A stretch of DNA of 64,000 bases from PNAI01 sp035501735. GTDB taxonomy: Bacteria; Pseudomonadota; Alphaproteobacteria; Rhizobiales; Xanthobacteraceae. Both the position numbers and the translations under genes were made by a program. Shown piece by piece: positions 26,920-36,390 of the stretch. The stretch covers positions 1 to 64,000 of the forward strand of contig DATJVR010000087.1 in assembly GCA_035501735.1 (NCBI GenBank). The letters are read 5' to 3'. Numbering within the stretch: position 1 is the stretch's first letter; the number at the start of each line of letters is the position of its first letter. The notes below the pieces were generated by a model, which ran no database searches, was not told the DNA's origin, and saw only the letters and a program-made list of their open reading frames with translations.

Positions 26920-27483
26920 TTAGAATTTGACCTGCGGTGCCTGCTGCAGTTGCGCGCGCTCCTCGCCGACGTCGAAGAACGTCTGCGAATGGAACCCGAG
27001 CATGGAGGCGAACAGGGCCGCTGGAAATTGCTGGATGCCGGAATTGTATTCCTGCACCGCGTTGTTGAAGAACCGCCGCGCCGCCGCGAGCTTGTTCTCG
27101 ATGTCGCTCAGGTCGCTCTGCAACTGCCGGAAGTTCTCGTTGGCCTTGAGCTGCGGATAGGATTCCGACAGCGCGAACAGCTGCCGCAATGCGCCGGTCA
27201 GCATGTTCTCGGCCGCGACCTTCTGCTCCACGCCCGGCGCCGCCATGGCGGCGTTTCTCGCCTGCACCACCGCTTCCAGCGTTCCGCGCTCGTGCGCCGC
27301 ATAGCCCTTCACCGTCTCCACCAGATTGGGAATGAGGTCATGGCGCTGCTTGAGCTGCACATCGATATCGGCGAAGGCCTGGTTGACCCGCTGCCGCATG
27401 GCGACGAGGCCGTTGTAGATCATGATGATCCACAACACGAGGACGACGATGAGTCCGAGAATGACCCAGCTGCTGGTTGACAT
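26920..27483 (-). CDS. lemA: LemA family protein
   Basis: Protein of 187 residues. One N-terminal helix (about 7-26), then the LemA core: YNGLVAMRQRVNQAFADIDV, LKQRHDLIPNLVETVKGYAA and LPQLKANENFRQLQSDLSDIE-like residues. N-out helical bundle anchored to the membrane. It pairs with the downstream M48 protease. Function is not established in the family. Confidence 0.94.
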   Translation of the reverse strand: MSTSSWVILGLIVVLVLWIIMIYNGLVAMRQRVNQAFADIDVQLKQRHDLIPNLVETVKGYAAHERGTLEAVVQARNAAMAAPGVEQKVAAENMLTGALRQLFALSESYPQLKANENFRQLQSDLSDIENKLAAARRFFNNAVQEYNSGIQQFPAALFASMLGFHSQTFFDVGEERAQLQQAPQVKF

Positions 27484-27609
27484 GGCGTGGCGCTCCCAAA
27501 TCTGACGGGTGTCAGACTAGCGCAGAATTAGGATAGCGGGGCAGCTAAAACCAGACCCTTGAATAAGTCGGAACCGCCCCTACTGGCACGGATCGGGGTT
27601 CGGCGGCCG

Positions 27610-30600
27610 TCAGCTCGCTTCCCGCATCTTCACCGCGCCTTCCAGATCGACCGAGACGAGTTGCGACACCCCGCGCTCGGCCATGGTCACGCCGAACAGG
27701 CGGCTCATCCGCGCCATGGTGATCGGATTATGGGTGATGATCACGAATCGCGTGTCGGTCGACCGCGTCATCTCGTCGAGCAGGTTGCAGAAGCGCTCCA
27801 CGTTGTGGTCGTCGAGCGGCGCGTCGACCTCGTCGAGCACGCAGATCGGCGCCGGATTGGTCAGGAACACCGCGAAGATCAGCGCCAGCGCCGTGAGCGC
27901 CTGTTCGCCGCCGGAGAGCAGCGACAGCGTCGCGGGCTTCTTGCCCGGCGGTTTGGCCATGATTTCGAGGCCGGCCTCGAGCGGATCGTCGTGCTCGATG
28001 AGTTGCAGTTCGGCCGAGCCGCCGCCGAACAATTCGGTGAACAGCCGCTGGAAATGGCCGTTGACGACCGCGAACGACGCCAGCAGCCGTTCGCGCGCCT
28101 CCTTGTTCAGATTAAGAATGCCCTGCCGCAGCCGCTTGATCGCTTCCACCAGATCGTCGCGCTCGGTGGTGAGCTTGCCGTGCTGCTCTTCGATTTCGCG
28201 CAGCTCCTCTTCGGCGCGCAGGTTGACGGCGCCGAGCCGTTCGCGATCGCGCCGGAGCTTCTCCAGCTCGGCTTCGATGTTGGCGACGTCAGGCAGCGTT
28301 TCGCCTTCCGCGATGCCGGCCAACGCCGCCACCGCCTCCGGCTCGACTTCCAGCCGGTCCTTGATTTCGTGTGCGATGTCGGTGAGCCGCCGCTTGGCGC
28401 TTTCGAGCCGTTCTTCCGCGCGCGCCGCCTCCTCGCGCGCGCTGCCGAGCGCCTCGATCGCCTTGCGCATGGCACGATCGGCCTCAGCCTGCACGTTTTC
28501 CGCCTCGGCCAGCCGGTCCCCGGCCGCGCGCCGCGCGACTTCCGCGCTCTCGAGCTGGCTGATCAGGCCTATTCGTTTTTCGGCGAAGATTTTCGGCGTA
28601 TCCGCGAGCGCTCCGCGCTCTTGCGTGGCCTCGCGGCTGCGCGTCTCGATCGTGGCGATTTGCGCGAGCGCGCCGTCCTTGCGTCCGGTCCAGGCCGCCC
28701 GTTCTTCGCCGATCGCCGCCATGCGCCGCTCGGCCAGCTCGGTCTCGCGCGCCAGCGCCTGCGCCTCGGCCCGTACCTTGGCCGCCTTCGTGCGCTTGCC
28801 CTCGATATCGTTGCGCACGGCCACAAGCTCGCCTTCGAGCTTGGCCGCAGGCGGCAGGGCGGCAAGCGCGCGCTCCGCCTCGCGCTTGGCTCCGATGGCT
28901 TCATCGCGGTTCGCAGTCAGGCGGGTTTTCGCTTCGCTGAGCGCCGAAATCCGCGCCGCGTGCCGGCCGCTCTCGCGTTCGGCCGCCGCATGCAGATCGC
29001 GCGCCCCGTCGGCGTCGCGTTGCCGGTCGCGCCAGGCAAGCCGCGACTCGGCTTCCGCGGCGGCCGCAGAAACCATCTCGGCGCGCGCCGCCATGAAGGC
29101 CTGCCGGCGCTTGTCGACTTCCGCCCGCGCCGCCTTGGTTTCGGTGTCGATGTCGGCGAGCCGGCTGCGCTCGGCAAGCCGCCGCGCCGCGCCCGTCGGC
29201 GCATGCGCGGCCGCCGCGTAGCCGTCCCAGCGCCAGAGGTCGCCTTCGCGCGAGACGAGACGCTGGCCGACCTTGAGCTTGCCGACAAGCTTAGGCCCAT
29301 CGGCCCGTGTCACGACGCCGATTTGCGCGAGCCGGCGCGCCAGCTCCTTCGGCCCTTTGACGTGCTTGGAGAGCGGCTCCGCGCCGTCGGGCAATTTCGG
29401 ATCACCGGAATCGGGCGGTACACCCATCCAGTGCATGGGAGCGGACGCATCCACCGGCGCGTCGAGGTCGTCGCCGAGCGCGGCCCCGAGCGCCGCCTCG
29501 AACCCCTTCTCCACGCTGACGCTGTCCATCACCGGCGGCCACATGGTCTTGCTCTCGACCGCCAGCACCTTCATCAGCGTCTTGGTCTCGGTTTCGAGCC
29601 GGTGCAGGGTCTGCTCCGCTTCGGCGAGCGGCAGGCGCAGGTTTTCGTGGCGTTCGCGCGCGGCGGCATGCGCGGCTTCGGCGGCAAGCGCCGCCTGCTC
29701 CGATTGCGCGACCGCGGCTTGCGCGGTTTCGAGCGCCTTGGTGAGCGCCGCCAGATCAGGCTGGCCGGTATCAGCGGCGGTCAGCCCGGCGGCGATATTG
29801 CCGAGGTCGCCCTCGATCCGCGCCAACCGCTCGGTTTGTTCCCGCGCATCGTTTTCGAGTTCGCGCCGCCGCGCGGTCAGGTCGGCAAGTGCGCCGGTCA
29901 ATTCGCCAAAACTCTTTTCCGCCTCCGACAATACGCCCTCGGCGGCCGCCGCACGTTCATCGACCCCGGCGCGGCGCTTCGCGCTTGCCTGTGCTTCCTG
30001 CGCGAGTGCTTTTTCCTCCCGATCGAGCCGAGTCAGCGCGGCTTCCGCGTCAGCTGCGAGCGCACGTTCGCGCGCGAGGTCCTCGCCGAGCTGCACGAGC
30101 CGGCGATCGAGTTCCGCGATCCGCTCCTTGGCGCGCGTTTCCTCGGCGTCGAGCGTTTCGCGCGCAATCACCAGCCGTTGCAGCGCCGCGGCCGCCTTCG
30201 CCTCGGTCTCGCGCAGGGCCGGCAGACCCGCGCCTGCGCGCTCGCGGGCCTTGTTGGCTTCCGCCTCGCCGATCGTCGCGTCCGCGACTGCGCGCACGCT
30301 GAGATCCCTGGCGCGCTCGGACTCGGTGATCTCGGTATTGGCGTTGACCCATCGCAGATGGAACAACGTGGCCTCGGCCTTGCGCACCTCGGCCGACACG
30401 CTGCGATAGCGAATGGCCTGCCGCGCCTGCCGTTTGAGCGCGTCGATCTGCGAGGCCAGTTGCTTGACCACGTCCTCGACGCGCAGCACGTTCTGCTCGG
30501 CCGCCTTCAGCCGCAGTTCCGCCTCGTGCCGCCGCTGGTGCAGCCCGGAAATGCCGGCGGCCTCTTCCAACACGCGCCGGCGTTGCTCGGGCTTGGCCTG

Positions 30601-31059
30601 GATGATCTCGCCGATGCGGCCCTGATGCACGAGCGCGGGCGAACGCGATCCGGTCGAGGCGTCAGCGAACAACGTCAGCACGTCGCGCGCGCGCACCTCT
30701 TGCCCGTTGATGCGATAGATCGAGCCCTTCTCGCGCTCGATCCGCCGCGATACGTCGAGCGTATCGTGTTCGTTGAACTGGGTCGGCGCCTGGCGCTTGG
30801 TATTGTCGATCCGGATCGCCACCTCGGCGGTGTTGCGCGAGGGCCGGTTGTTGGTGCCGGAGAAGATCACGTCGTCCATCTCGGCCGCGCGCATCGATTT
30901 GTGCGAGGTCTCGCCCATGACCCAGCGCAGCGCCTCGACCAGATTGGACTTGCCGCAGCCGTTCGGCCCGACCACTCCGGTCAAGCCGGGTTCGATCACG
31001 AAATCGGTGGGTTCGACGAAGGATTTGAATCCGAGAAGACGTAGGCGCGTGAGTTTCAT
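27610..31059 (-). CDS. smc: Chromosome segregation protein SMC
   Basis: Protein of 1149 residues. N-terminal head with Walker A GPNGCGKSN (near 32-40) and GIVQGRIGEI-type Q-loop region, two long coiled coils (about 170-500 and 660-980), a hinge near 510-640, and a C-terminal head with LLSGGEQALTALALIFAVFL and Walker B VLDEVDAPLDD. Core ATPase of the condensin complex that compacts and separates chromosomes. The intergenic region upstream carries clustered GANTC sites. Confidence 0.97.
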   Translation of the reverse strand: MKLTRLRLLGFKSFVEPTDFVIEPGLTGVVGPNGCGKSNLVEALRWVMGETSHKSMRAAEMDDVIFSGTNNRPSRNTAEVAIRIDNTKRQAPTQFNEHDTLDVSRRIEREKGSIYRINGQEVRARDVLTLFADASTGSRSPALVHQGRIGEIIQAKPEQRRRVLEEAAGISGLHQRRHEAELRLKAAEQNVLRVEDVVKQLASQIDALKRQARQAIRYRSVSAEVRKAEATLFHLRWVNANTEITESERARDLSVRAVADATIGEAEANKARERAGAGLPALRETEAKAAAALQRLVIARETLDAEETRAKERIAELDRRLVQLGEDLARERALAADAEAALTRLDREEKALAQEAQASAKRRAGVDERAAAAEGVLSEAEKSFGELTGALADLTARRRELENDAREQTERLARIEGDLGNIAAGLTAADTGQPDLAALTKALETAQAAVAQSEQAALAAEAAHAAARERHENLRLPLAEAEQTLHRLETETKTLMKVLAVESKTMWPPVMDSVSVEKGFEAALGAALGDDLDAPVDASAPMHWMGVPPDSGDPKLPDGAEPLSKHVKGPKELARRLAQIGVVTRADGPKLVGKLKVGQRLVSREGDLWRWDGYAAAAHAPTGAARRLAERSRLADIDTETKAARAEVDKRRQAFMAARAEMVSAAAAEAESRLAWRDRQRDADGARDLHAAAERESGRHAARISALSEAKTRLTANRDEAIGAKREAERALAALPPAAKLEGELVAVRNDIEGKRTKAAKVRAEAQALARETELAERRMAAIGEERAAWTGRKDGALAQIATIETRSREATQERGALADTPKIFAEKRIGLISQLESAEVARRAAGDRLAEAENVQAEADRAMRKAIEALGSAREEAARAEERLESAKRRLTDIAHEIKDRLEVEPEAVAALAGIAEGETLPDVANIEAELEKLRRDRERLGAVNLRAEEELREIEEQHGKLTTERDDLVEAIKRLRQGILNLNKEARERLLASFAVVNGHFQRLFTELFGGGSAELQLIEHDDPLEAGLEIMAKPPGKKPATLSLLSGGEQALTALALIFAVFLTNPAPICVLDEVDAPLDDHNVERFCNLLDEMTRSTDTRFVIITHNPITMARMSRLFGVTMAERGVSQLVSVDLEGAVKMREAS

Positions 31060-31529
31060 GCCGACCTATTCCGATATCTCATTGAATCGATGCAAGAGCA
31101 GCCTGCAGCCACGGCACTCGATAAAAGTTAACGCCACCGACTTGCTCGCCTTCGTCTCGGATCGGGCATTTGGCAGTGAGCCGCTTCAGGCTCCGGCCCA
31201 GGCCGTTCCCGCGCAGGGTCCGAGGAGGCACCGCATCGAGCCGCACAATGAATCGGCTGACTCCGCTCGGCAACTGCGTTGCGCAACTTTTTCTTCGCCG
31301 TGTTCCGCCCGCTACGCTTGGCCCCACGCGTCAAATCGCGTCGCATCAGAACATATTATATATCAATAAGTTAAGCGCATCTGCGCTGGCGCCGCGTCCG
31401 AAATCGCGGCATCCAAGGCATTAACCCCGGATGTTTCCGACAGTCAAATGGAGCCGGCAATTCGCCCATGCAAGCGCCGGCGCGCGCTTTTTTGATTCGC
31501 GGCCTGCGCTGCCCGTCCTGTCCGTTGCG
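31060..31529. other. 470-bp gap between dsbA-like gene and smc
   Basis: No supported gene. Contains the smc promoter, an AT-rich run (about 31351-31373, ATATTATATATC core) unlike the surrounding DNA, and four GANTC sites (31084, 31250, 31259, 31494). Short open frames here have no family support. Confidence 0.5.
31084..31263. promoter_or_regulatory. GANTC methylation sites upstream of smc
   Basis: GAATC at 31084-31088 (25 bp before the smc start), GAATC at 31250-31254 and GACTC at 31259-31263. These match the CcrM recognition sequence, and a ccrM gene is 4 kb away. Whether they affect smc transcription is inference. Confidence 0.4.
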
Positions 31530-32246
31530 TCAGTGCGAACCCGCGGCCTCTGCGTTCCCGAGCAGCGGCATGATGATTTTCTCGAGATCTGCGATCTCCA
31601 TGCCGCCGACGTAAATTTTGCCATTGATGAAGAACGTGGGCGTCGAATCGACACCCAACCGCACGCCCTGGTCACGCGACCATTTTACGCCGTCGTAGAC
31701 TTGCTGGTTGGACAGGCAGGCCTTGATGCTGTCGTCGGTAAAACCGGCCTGCTTGAGGATGTTGGTGAGCGGCGCATTCCAGTCCTTCACCGCCCACTGC
31801 TTCTGCTGCTGGAACAGCGTCTCGAGGAGGGGAAAGAATTTGTCCTTCGCGATGCAGCGCGTCAGCATATAGACGGAGAAATCGACTTCGTTGAGCGGAA
31901 ACTCGCGGTAGATGTAGCGCACCTTCCCGGCGTCGATGTAGCGCTTCTTCAGCTCCGGAAACGTCGCCTCCGCAAAATGCGCGCAATGCGGACAGGTGGT
32001 CGAAGCATATTCGATGATGGTTACCGGCGCATTGTCGTTACCCATCGCATTTTCGCCGAGTGGGCTCGGCGTCATCAAATCGGCTTTGGTTTCGGGAGTG
32101 ATGGTTGTCGGCGGCGTGTATTGCGGCTGGCCGTAATAGCGCCAGCCGACCGCGCCCACGCAGGCCACCAGCACGATGACCACGACGGCGGTAAGAATTG
32201 TCTTGTTGTTCAACTGCAAGCTCCGTGCTTGGGGCGGCATGGCCAT
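31530..32246 (-). CDS. DsbA family thioredoxin-fold protein
   Basis: About 238 residues. One N-terminal membrane anchor (VVVIVLVACVGAVGW), then a DsbA fold with active site CPHC (in TTCPHCAHFAEATFPEL) and cis-proline region VDSTPTFFINGKIYVGG. Expected to be a periplasmic thiol oxidoreductase. The start ATG at 32246 is chosen; another ATG is 6 nt downstream and the frame opens upstream. In related genomes this gene sits between smc and mutY/DUF721. Confidence 0.9.
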   Translation of the reverse strand: MAMPPQARSLQLNNKTILTAVVVIVLVACVGAVGWRYYGQPQYTPPTTITPETKADLMTPSPLGENAMGNDNAPVTIIEYASTTCPHCAHFAEATFPELKKRYIDAGKVRYIYREFPLNEVDFSVYMLTRCIAKDKFFPLLETLFQQQKQWAVKDWNAPLTNILKQAGFTDDSIKACLSNQQVYDGVKWSRDQGVRLGVDSTPTFFINGKIYVGGMEIADLEKIIMPLLGNAEAAGSH

Positions 32247-32379
32247 TCCCGAATATCCGCCAGCCTCAAGCCAGCAATGTGGCACTGCTGCGGCGGCCCG
32301 CCAAGAGGCGGAAAAAGCGAGGAAATGACGATTATTTTATCCGGGCTGGGCGACTTCCGGCAGGGCCGCGGTCGGTTCA

Positions 32380-33393
32380 TCATTGCGAACGGCGGGCCGC
32401 TGGGCGTTGCGGTTCCTGCGGATGTTTGGATTCCGGAGCGCGTTTGGGTTCGTATTCGGTTATGCCGTAACGCTGGAATTCGGCCGCGATGCCCGAATTG
32501 AGACCTTTCGCCGCCCCGATGTCGGCATAACCGCCCGGGCGATCGCCTTTCCTCAACTTTGCGATTCCGCGCCCGTAGAGCGCGCTCACGAGCTTCGGAC
32601 TGATTTGCAGCGCCTGATCGTACTCCTGGATGGCGCGTTCGGGCTGACCGAGCTTGAGCAGCGTAAAGCCGCGTCCGTCATAGGCGGTGGCATCGTTCGG
32701 CTTGAGTTTGAGCGATGTCTCGCAATCGGCCAGCGCATTCTGAAATTGTCCGGCCAGGGCCCGCGCCCAGCAGCGGTTGTTGTAGGCGGCCTGGTATTTG
32801 TCGTCGAGCTTGATCGCCAGGTCGTAATCCTGCATGGCGCGCTCGTAATCGCCCTTGCTGCGATACGCCACCCCCCGGTTGTTGAGCGCGATGGCATTGT
32901 TGGGATTGAGCTTCAGTGTTTGATTGAAATCCGAAATCGCAAGGTCAAACTGGTCCTTGTCGAGGCGCGCCTTGCCGCGATTGTAGAAGGCGATCGGATC
33001 ATTGGCTTCGAGCCGGATCGCCTGATCGTAGTCTTGCATGGCGCGGTCGATGTTGCCCTTGCGGGCATAGGCTGCGCCGCGGTTCACCAGCGCGTCGGCG
33101 TATTTCGCATTGATCCGCAGCGCGGCGTCATTGTCGGCGATCGATTTCTCGAAATCGCCGATGTTGAAATAAGCAATGCCGCGTTTGTAATAATTGAGCG
33201 CGAGTTGATGGGCCTCCGAGCCGGCCTGGATCAACGTCGTGCAGCTTTTGACCTGCGCGCCCCAGGGAATGTCGGGATTTCCCGTGCATGACTGCTTCGC
33301 GGCCAGCACGGTTTCGGCCATGGCTGGCCTCGGACCGAGCAGCGCAACCACGGCTAGCACGCAGAGCGGCGCGATCTTGAATTGCCCTCGCAT
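32380..33393 (-). CDS. Exported tetratricopeptide repeat protein
   Basis: About 337 residues from MRGQFKIAPLCVLAVVALLG, a signal peptide cut near PAMAE. At least seven TPR units follow, with the pattern A..NRG.AY..KG....A..DYDQAI.L between 60 and 290. The ATG at 33393 puts the signal peptide first. Probably a periplasmic scaffold; no catalytic motif. Not usually present in the smc-mutY interval, so it may be an insertion into that neighbourhood. Confidence 0.85.
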   Translation of the reverse strand: MRGQFKIAPLCVLAVVALLGPRPAMAETVLAAKQSCTGNPDIPWGAQVKSCTTLIQAGSEAHQLALNYYKRGIAYFNIGDFEKSIADNDAALRINAKYADALVNRGAAYARKGNIDRAMQDYDQAIRLEANDPIAFYNRGKARLDKDQFDLAISDFNQTLKLNPNNAIALNNRGVAYRSKGDYERAMQDYDLAIKLDDKYQAAYNNRCWARALAGQFQNALADCETSLKLKPNDATAYDGRGFTLLKLGQPERAIQEYDQALQISPKLVSALYGRGIAKLRKGDRPGGYADIGAAKGLNSGIAAEFQRYGITEYEPKRAPESKHPQEPQRPAARRSQ

Positions 33394-33556
33394 GGGTTTT
33401 CGCCCTGGATGTAATTTTGCCGCCATGACTATCAAAAACCGCACCGCATGTCGCCGGGCTTCGTTCACGACATCTCATTCATTCGGTAATTTCGTTAACA
33501 ACCGCCGGGCGCCGAAATTCCCTTGTTTGAATATTCGGACGCGAGCCCCGCGATCG

Positions 33557-34024
33557 TCACTTGATCGCCGCGCCCAGCCGCGCGAGCGCCGCGCGCAGTT
33601 CGTCATCGGCGATCTCGGTGAGCCCGGCCGCCACTTGCGCCGTCGCCTCCGGATCGGGCGTGCGCGGCGCCGGCCGCGGCGCGTGCCGCGCGAGCGGGGC
33701 CTGCCGCAGCGCGATCTGGCCGATCGCCTGCCAGCCGAAGAATCGGTTGACCCGCTCGATGATCACGCCGGCGAGATGCTGGATTTCGATCGCCGCCGGC
33801 CCCTCGACCCGCAGCACCAGCGTGGCGGGCTCGACCGGCTCATCGTTCCGCGTGTGATTCCACCGGATCTTGATCGGTTCGGCATGCGCCGCGATGTCCG
33901 GTCCGGCAATGTCCTTCCAGCGCGTGACCAGTTCGGTCTGCGCAAATCCTTGCTTGGCAAAGCTCTCGGCCAAAAAACCATGCGCGAGGTCGGCCAGCGA
34001 TCGGGTGGGACGGGGCTTGTTCAC
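33557..34024 (-). CDS. DUF721 (DciA-like) protein
   Basis: Protein of 155 residues with a DUF721 core: LADLAHGFLAESFAKQGFAQ and LVTRWKDIAGPDIAAHAEP, then LVLRVEGPAAIEIQHLAGVI and INRFFGWQAI-like residues. DciA proteins, defined by DUF721, load the replicative helicase in bacteria that lack DnaC/DnaI. The C-terminal half is Pro/Ala-rich. Divergent from mutY (27-bp gap to the mutY ATG). The DciA role is inferred from the domain. Confidence 0.85.
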   Translation of the reverse strand: MNKPRPTRSLADLAHGFLAESFAKQGFAQTELVTRWKDIAGPDIAAHAEPIKIRWNHTRNDEPVEPATLVLRVEGPAAIEIQHLAGVIIERVNRFFGWQAIGQIALRQAPLARHAPRPAPRTPDPEATAQVAAGLTEIADDELRAALARLGAAIK

Positions 34025-34051
34025 GGCGTGCGGCTCTGTCAGATCGGGAGC

Positions 34052-35164
34052 ATGAGGCTAGCAGGAGCCGCCGCGCGACAAAAGCCGATCGTGGGAGCGA
34101 CCGCGCGCGCGCTTGGGTCATCCACATTGCTTGCCTGGTACGACCGCCACCGCCGCAGGCTGCCGTGGCGCGCGGGCGCCGGCGAGCGGGCCGATCCCTA
34201 TCGCGTCTGGCTCTCCGAGATCATGTTGCAGCAGACCACGGTGAAGGCGGTCGCGCCCTATTACGCGCGCTTTCTCGCGCGCTGGCCGGATGTGCAGAGC
34301 CTCGCCCGCGCGCCGCTCGGCGATGTGCTCAAGCTCTGGGCCGGGCTCGGCTACTACGCCCGCGCGCGCAATCTGCACGCCTGCGCTTCAGCCGTGGTCG
34401 AGCGCCATGCCGGCCGCTTCCCGCACAGCCCGACGGAGTTGCGCGCGCTGCCCGGCATCGGCGCCTATACGGCGGCGGCCATTGCGGCGATTGCCTTCGA
34501 TCAGCCGGTGATTGCGATTGACGGCAATGTCGAGCGCGTGGTGGCGCGGCTGTTCGCGGTCGAGGACGAATTGCCCGCCGCCAAGCCGCGCATCGGGCAA
34601 TTCGCCGAGACGCTTGTTCCACCACGGCGGTCCGGCGATTTCGCCCAGGCCTTGATGGATCTCGGCGCCACCATCTGCACGCCGAAGAAGCCGACCTGCG
34701 CGCTCTGCCCCTGGAGCGGCGCATGCGTGGCGTATCGGCGCGGCGATCAGGAGACGTTCCCGCGCAAGGCGCCCAAAGCCGAAGGCCGCCTGCGCCGCGG
34801 CGCGGCTTTCGTCGTGACGCGCGCCGACGGCGCCGTACTCCTGCGCACGCGTCCGGAGAAGGGCCTGCTCGGCGGTATGACCGAAGTGCCGACCAGCGCC
34901 TGGACGCATGAATACGATGAAACATCCGCGCGCAAATCCGCGCCGCGTTTTTCACGCACCAAGACGTCCTGGCGTCACCTGCCCGGCGTCGTGACGCAGG
35001 CCTTCACGCATTTCCCGCTTGAGCTCGTGATCTATGCCGCGCGGGTCCCCGCCCGCACAGCCGCGCCGAAAGAGATGCGTTGGGTGGCGCGCGCCGCTCT
35101 CGCCGGCGAGGCGTTGCCGAGCCTCATGCGTAAGGTGCTGGCGCACGCGCTTCGCGATGCATAG
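34052..35164 (+). CDS. mutY: A/G-specific adenine glycosylase
   Basis: About 370 residues. Catalytic E56 lies in LSEIMLQQTTV; a helix-hairpin-helix LPGIGAYTAAAIAAIAF and IDGNVERVVARL with the catalytic Asp follow. The 4Fe-4S cluster is CTPKKPTC-AL-C-PWSGA-C (C-x6-C-x2-C-x5-C). C-terminal Nudix-like domain for 8-oxoG recognition (RTRPEKGLLGGMTEVP). Removes adenine paired with 8-oxoguanine. The ATG at 34052 is chosen because the frame further upstream overlaps DUF721. Confidence 0.95.
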   Translation: MRLAGAAARQKPIVGATARALGSSTLLAWYDRHRRRLPWRAGAGERADPYRVWLSEIMLQQTTVKAVAPYYARFLARWPDVQSLARAPLGDVLKLWAGLGYYARARNLHACASAVVERHAGRFPHSPTELRALPGIGAYTAAAIAAIAFDQPVIAIDGNVERVVARLFAVEDELPAAKPRIGQFAETLVPPRRSGDFAQALMDLGATICTPKKPTCALCPWSGACVAYRRGDQETFPRKAPKAEGRLRRGAAFVVTRADGAVLLRTRPEKGLLGGMTEVPTSAWTHEYDETSARKSAPRFSRTKTSWRHLPGVVTQAFTHFPLELVIYAARVPARTAAPKEMRWVARAALAGEALPSLMRKVLAHALRDA

Positions 35165-35192
35165 GGCGCATTCGACAGGTTAAGGCGAGGGC

Positions 35193-35229
35193 CCGGAATC
35201 CACGTCGCCGATGCGATCATGGATTCCGG
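35193..35229. repeat. Intergenic palindromic element between mutY and ccrM
   Basis: Perfect 10-bp inverted repeat CCGGAATCCA / TGGATTCCGG around a 17-nt spacer, followed by GCTCCCGCGCGCGGAATGACGG. This resembles the dispersed ATTCCGGG...GGAATGACGG elements common in Bradyrhizobium-type genomes. It lies between two convergent genes and could act as a bidirectional terminator. Each arm contains a GANTC site. Confidence 0.55.
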
Positions 35230-35259
35230 CTCCCGCGCGCGGAATGACGGAATGGAGGT

Positions 35260-36390
35260 TCAGGCCTCCGCCATCTCCGCCCTGATTTCGTTGCGCAGCG
35301 CGTCGATCGGGATCAGCCCTTTGGCTGTTTCGACGTGCCAGAAGGTCCAGCCGTTGCAGGCCTCGAGGCCCTGCGCCAGGGCGCCGATGCGATGGATCGA
35401 GCCGACGCTTTCACCGAGCGCCACCGCGCCGTCGGCGCGAACCAGCGCGCGATGGCGGCGTTTGGAATCGACGAGCTTGGCCCCGGCCGACACGAGCCCG
35501 CGCTCCAACAGCGCCGAGAACGGCACGCGCGGCGCCTCGCGCGCGGTCATGAACGGCGCGAGCGTCGGCGCTTCCAGCGGCTTCGTAGCGGCGAGCCGCT
35601 GCTCGGCCGCGGCCGCGTAGCTTTGCTCGCGCTCGAAGCCGACGAATCTGCGCCCGAGCCGCTTCGCCACCGCGCCGGTCGTGCCGGTGCCGCAGAACGG
35701 GTCGAGCACCAGGTCGTCGGGCCGCGAGCTTGAAAGGATCACGCGCGCCAGCAGCGCCTCCGGCTTCTGCGTCGGATGCAATTTCTTGCCGTCGCGGCCT
35801 TTCAGGCGTTCGTCGCCCGTGCACAGCGGCAGGGTCCAGTCCGAGCGGACCTGGATGTCTTCGTTGCCGGCTTTCAGCGCTTCGTAGTTGAAAGTGTACC
35901 CTCGCGCGCAATCTTCGCGCGCCGCCCAGATCAGCGTCTCGTGCGCGTTGGTGAATCGCCGCCCGCGGAAATTCGGCATCGGATTGGATTTGCGCCACAC
36001 CACGTCATTGAGGATCCAGTACCCGAGATCCTGCAGCGCCGTGCCGACGCGAAAAATGTTGTGGTACGAGCCGATCACCCAGATCGTTCCCGCCGGCTTG
36101 ATCACGCGCCGGCACGCGCTCAGCCACGCGCGGGTAAAATCGTCGTAGGCCTTGAAGCTCGTGAATTGATCCCACGCATCGTCGACGGCGTCGACGCGCG
36201 AATCGTCGGGCCGCTTGAGCTCGCCTTTGAGCTGCAGATTGTAAGGCGGATCGGCGAAAATCAGGTCGACCGAGCTTGCCGGCAGCTTCGCCATTTCGGC
36301 GACGCAATCGCCGACCACGATGCGCGCTGGCGAATCCTGGGAACAGACGCGGGGCGCCTGACTGGGCGCCCCGCGACGCGACACTACCAT
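35260..36390 (-). CDS. ccrM: Adenine-specific DNA methyltransferase CcrM (GANTC)
   Basis: Protein of 376 residues of the beta class. Catalytic motif D47-PPY (FADPPYNLQLKGEL) comes first, SAM-binding FCGTGTTGAVAKRLGRRFVG later, with HPTQKPEALLARVI between. A C-terminal CcrM-specific (RAMA-type) domain extends to the end (NGWTFWHVETAKGLIPIDAL). Methylates adenine in GANTC in a cell-cycle-dependent manner in alphaproteobacteria. The ATG is directly preceded by GAGTC. No restriction partner is present. Near rnhB, as in Caulobacter. Confidence 0.96.
   Translation of the reverse strand: MVVSRRGAPSQAPRVCSQDSPARIVVGDCVAEMAKLPASSVDLIFADPPYNLQLKGELKRPDDSRVDAVDDAWDQFTSFKAYDDFTRAWLSACRRVIKPAGTIWVIGSYHNIFRVGTALQDLGYWILNDVVWRKSNPMPNFRGRRFTNAHETLIWAAREDCARGYTFNYEALKAGNEDIQVRSDWTLPLCTGDERLKGRDGKKLHPTQKPEALLARVILSSSRPDDLVLDPFCGTGTTGAVAKRLGRRFVGFEREQSYAAAAEQRLAATKPLEAPTLAPFMTAREAPRVPFSALLERGLVSAGAKLVDSKRRHRALVRADGAVALGESVGSIHRIGALAQGLEACNGWTFWHVETAKGLIPIDALRNEIRAEMAEA

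Noticed and set aside
27559..31044. A very long plus-strand open frame antisense to smc
   Set aside because: It is the shadow of smc in high-GC codon usage; its translation is Arg/Leu/Gly-rich with no family motif, while the minus strand encodes a complete SMC protein.
31079..31424. Short frames on both strands between dsbA-like and smc
   Set aside because: No family match, no ribosome site, and they overlap each other; the region is more likely regulatory.
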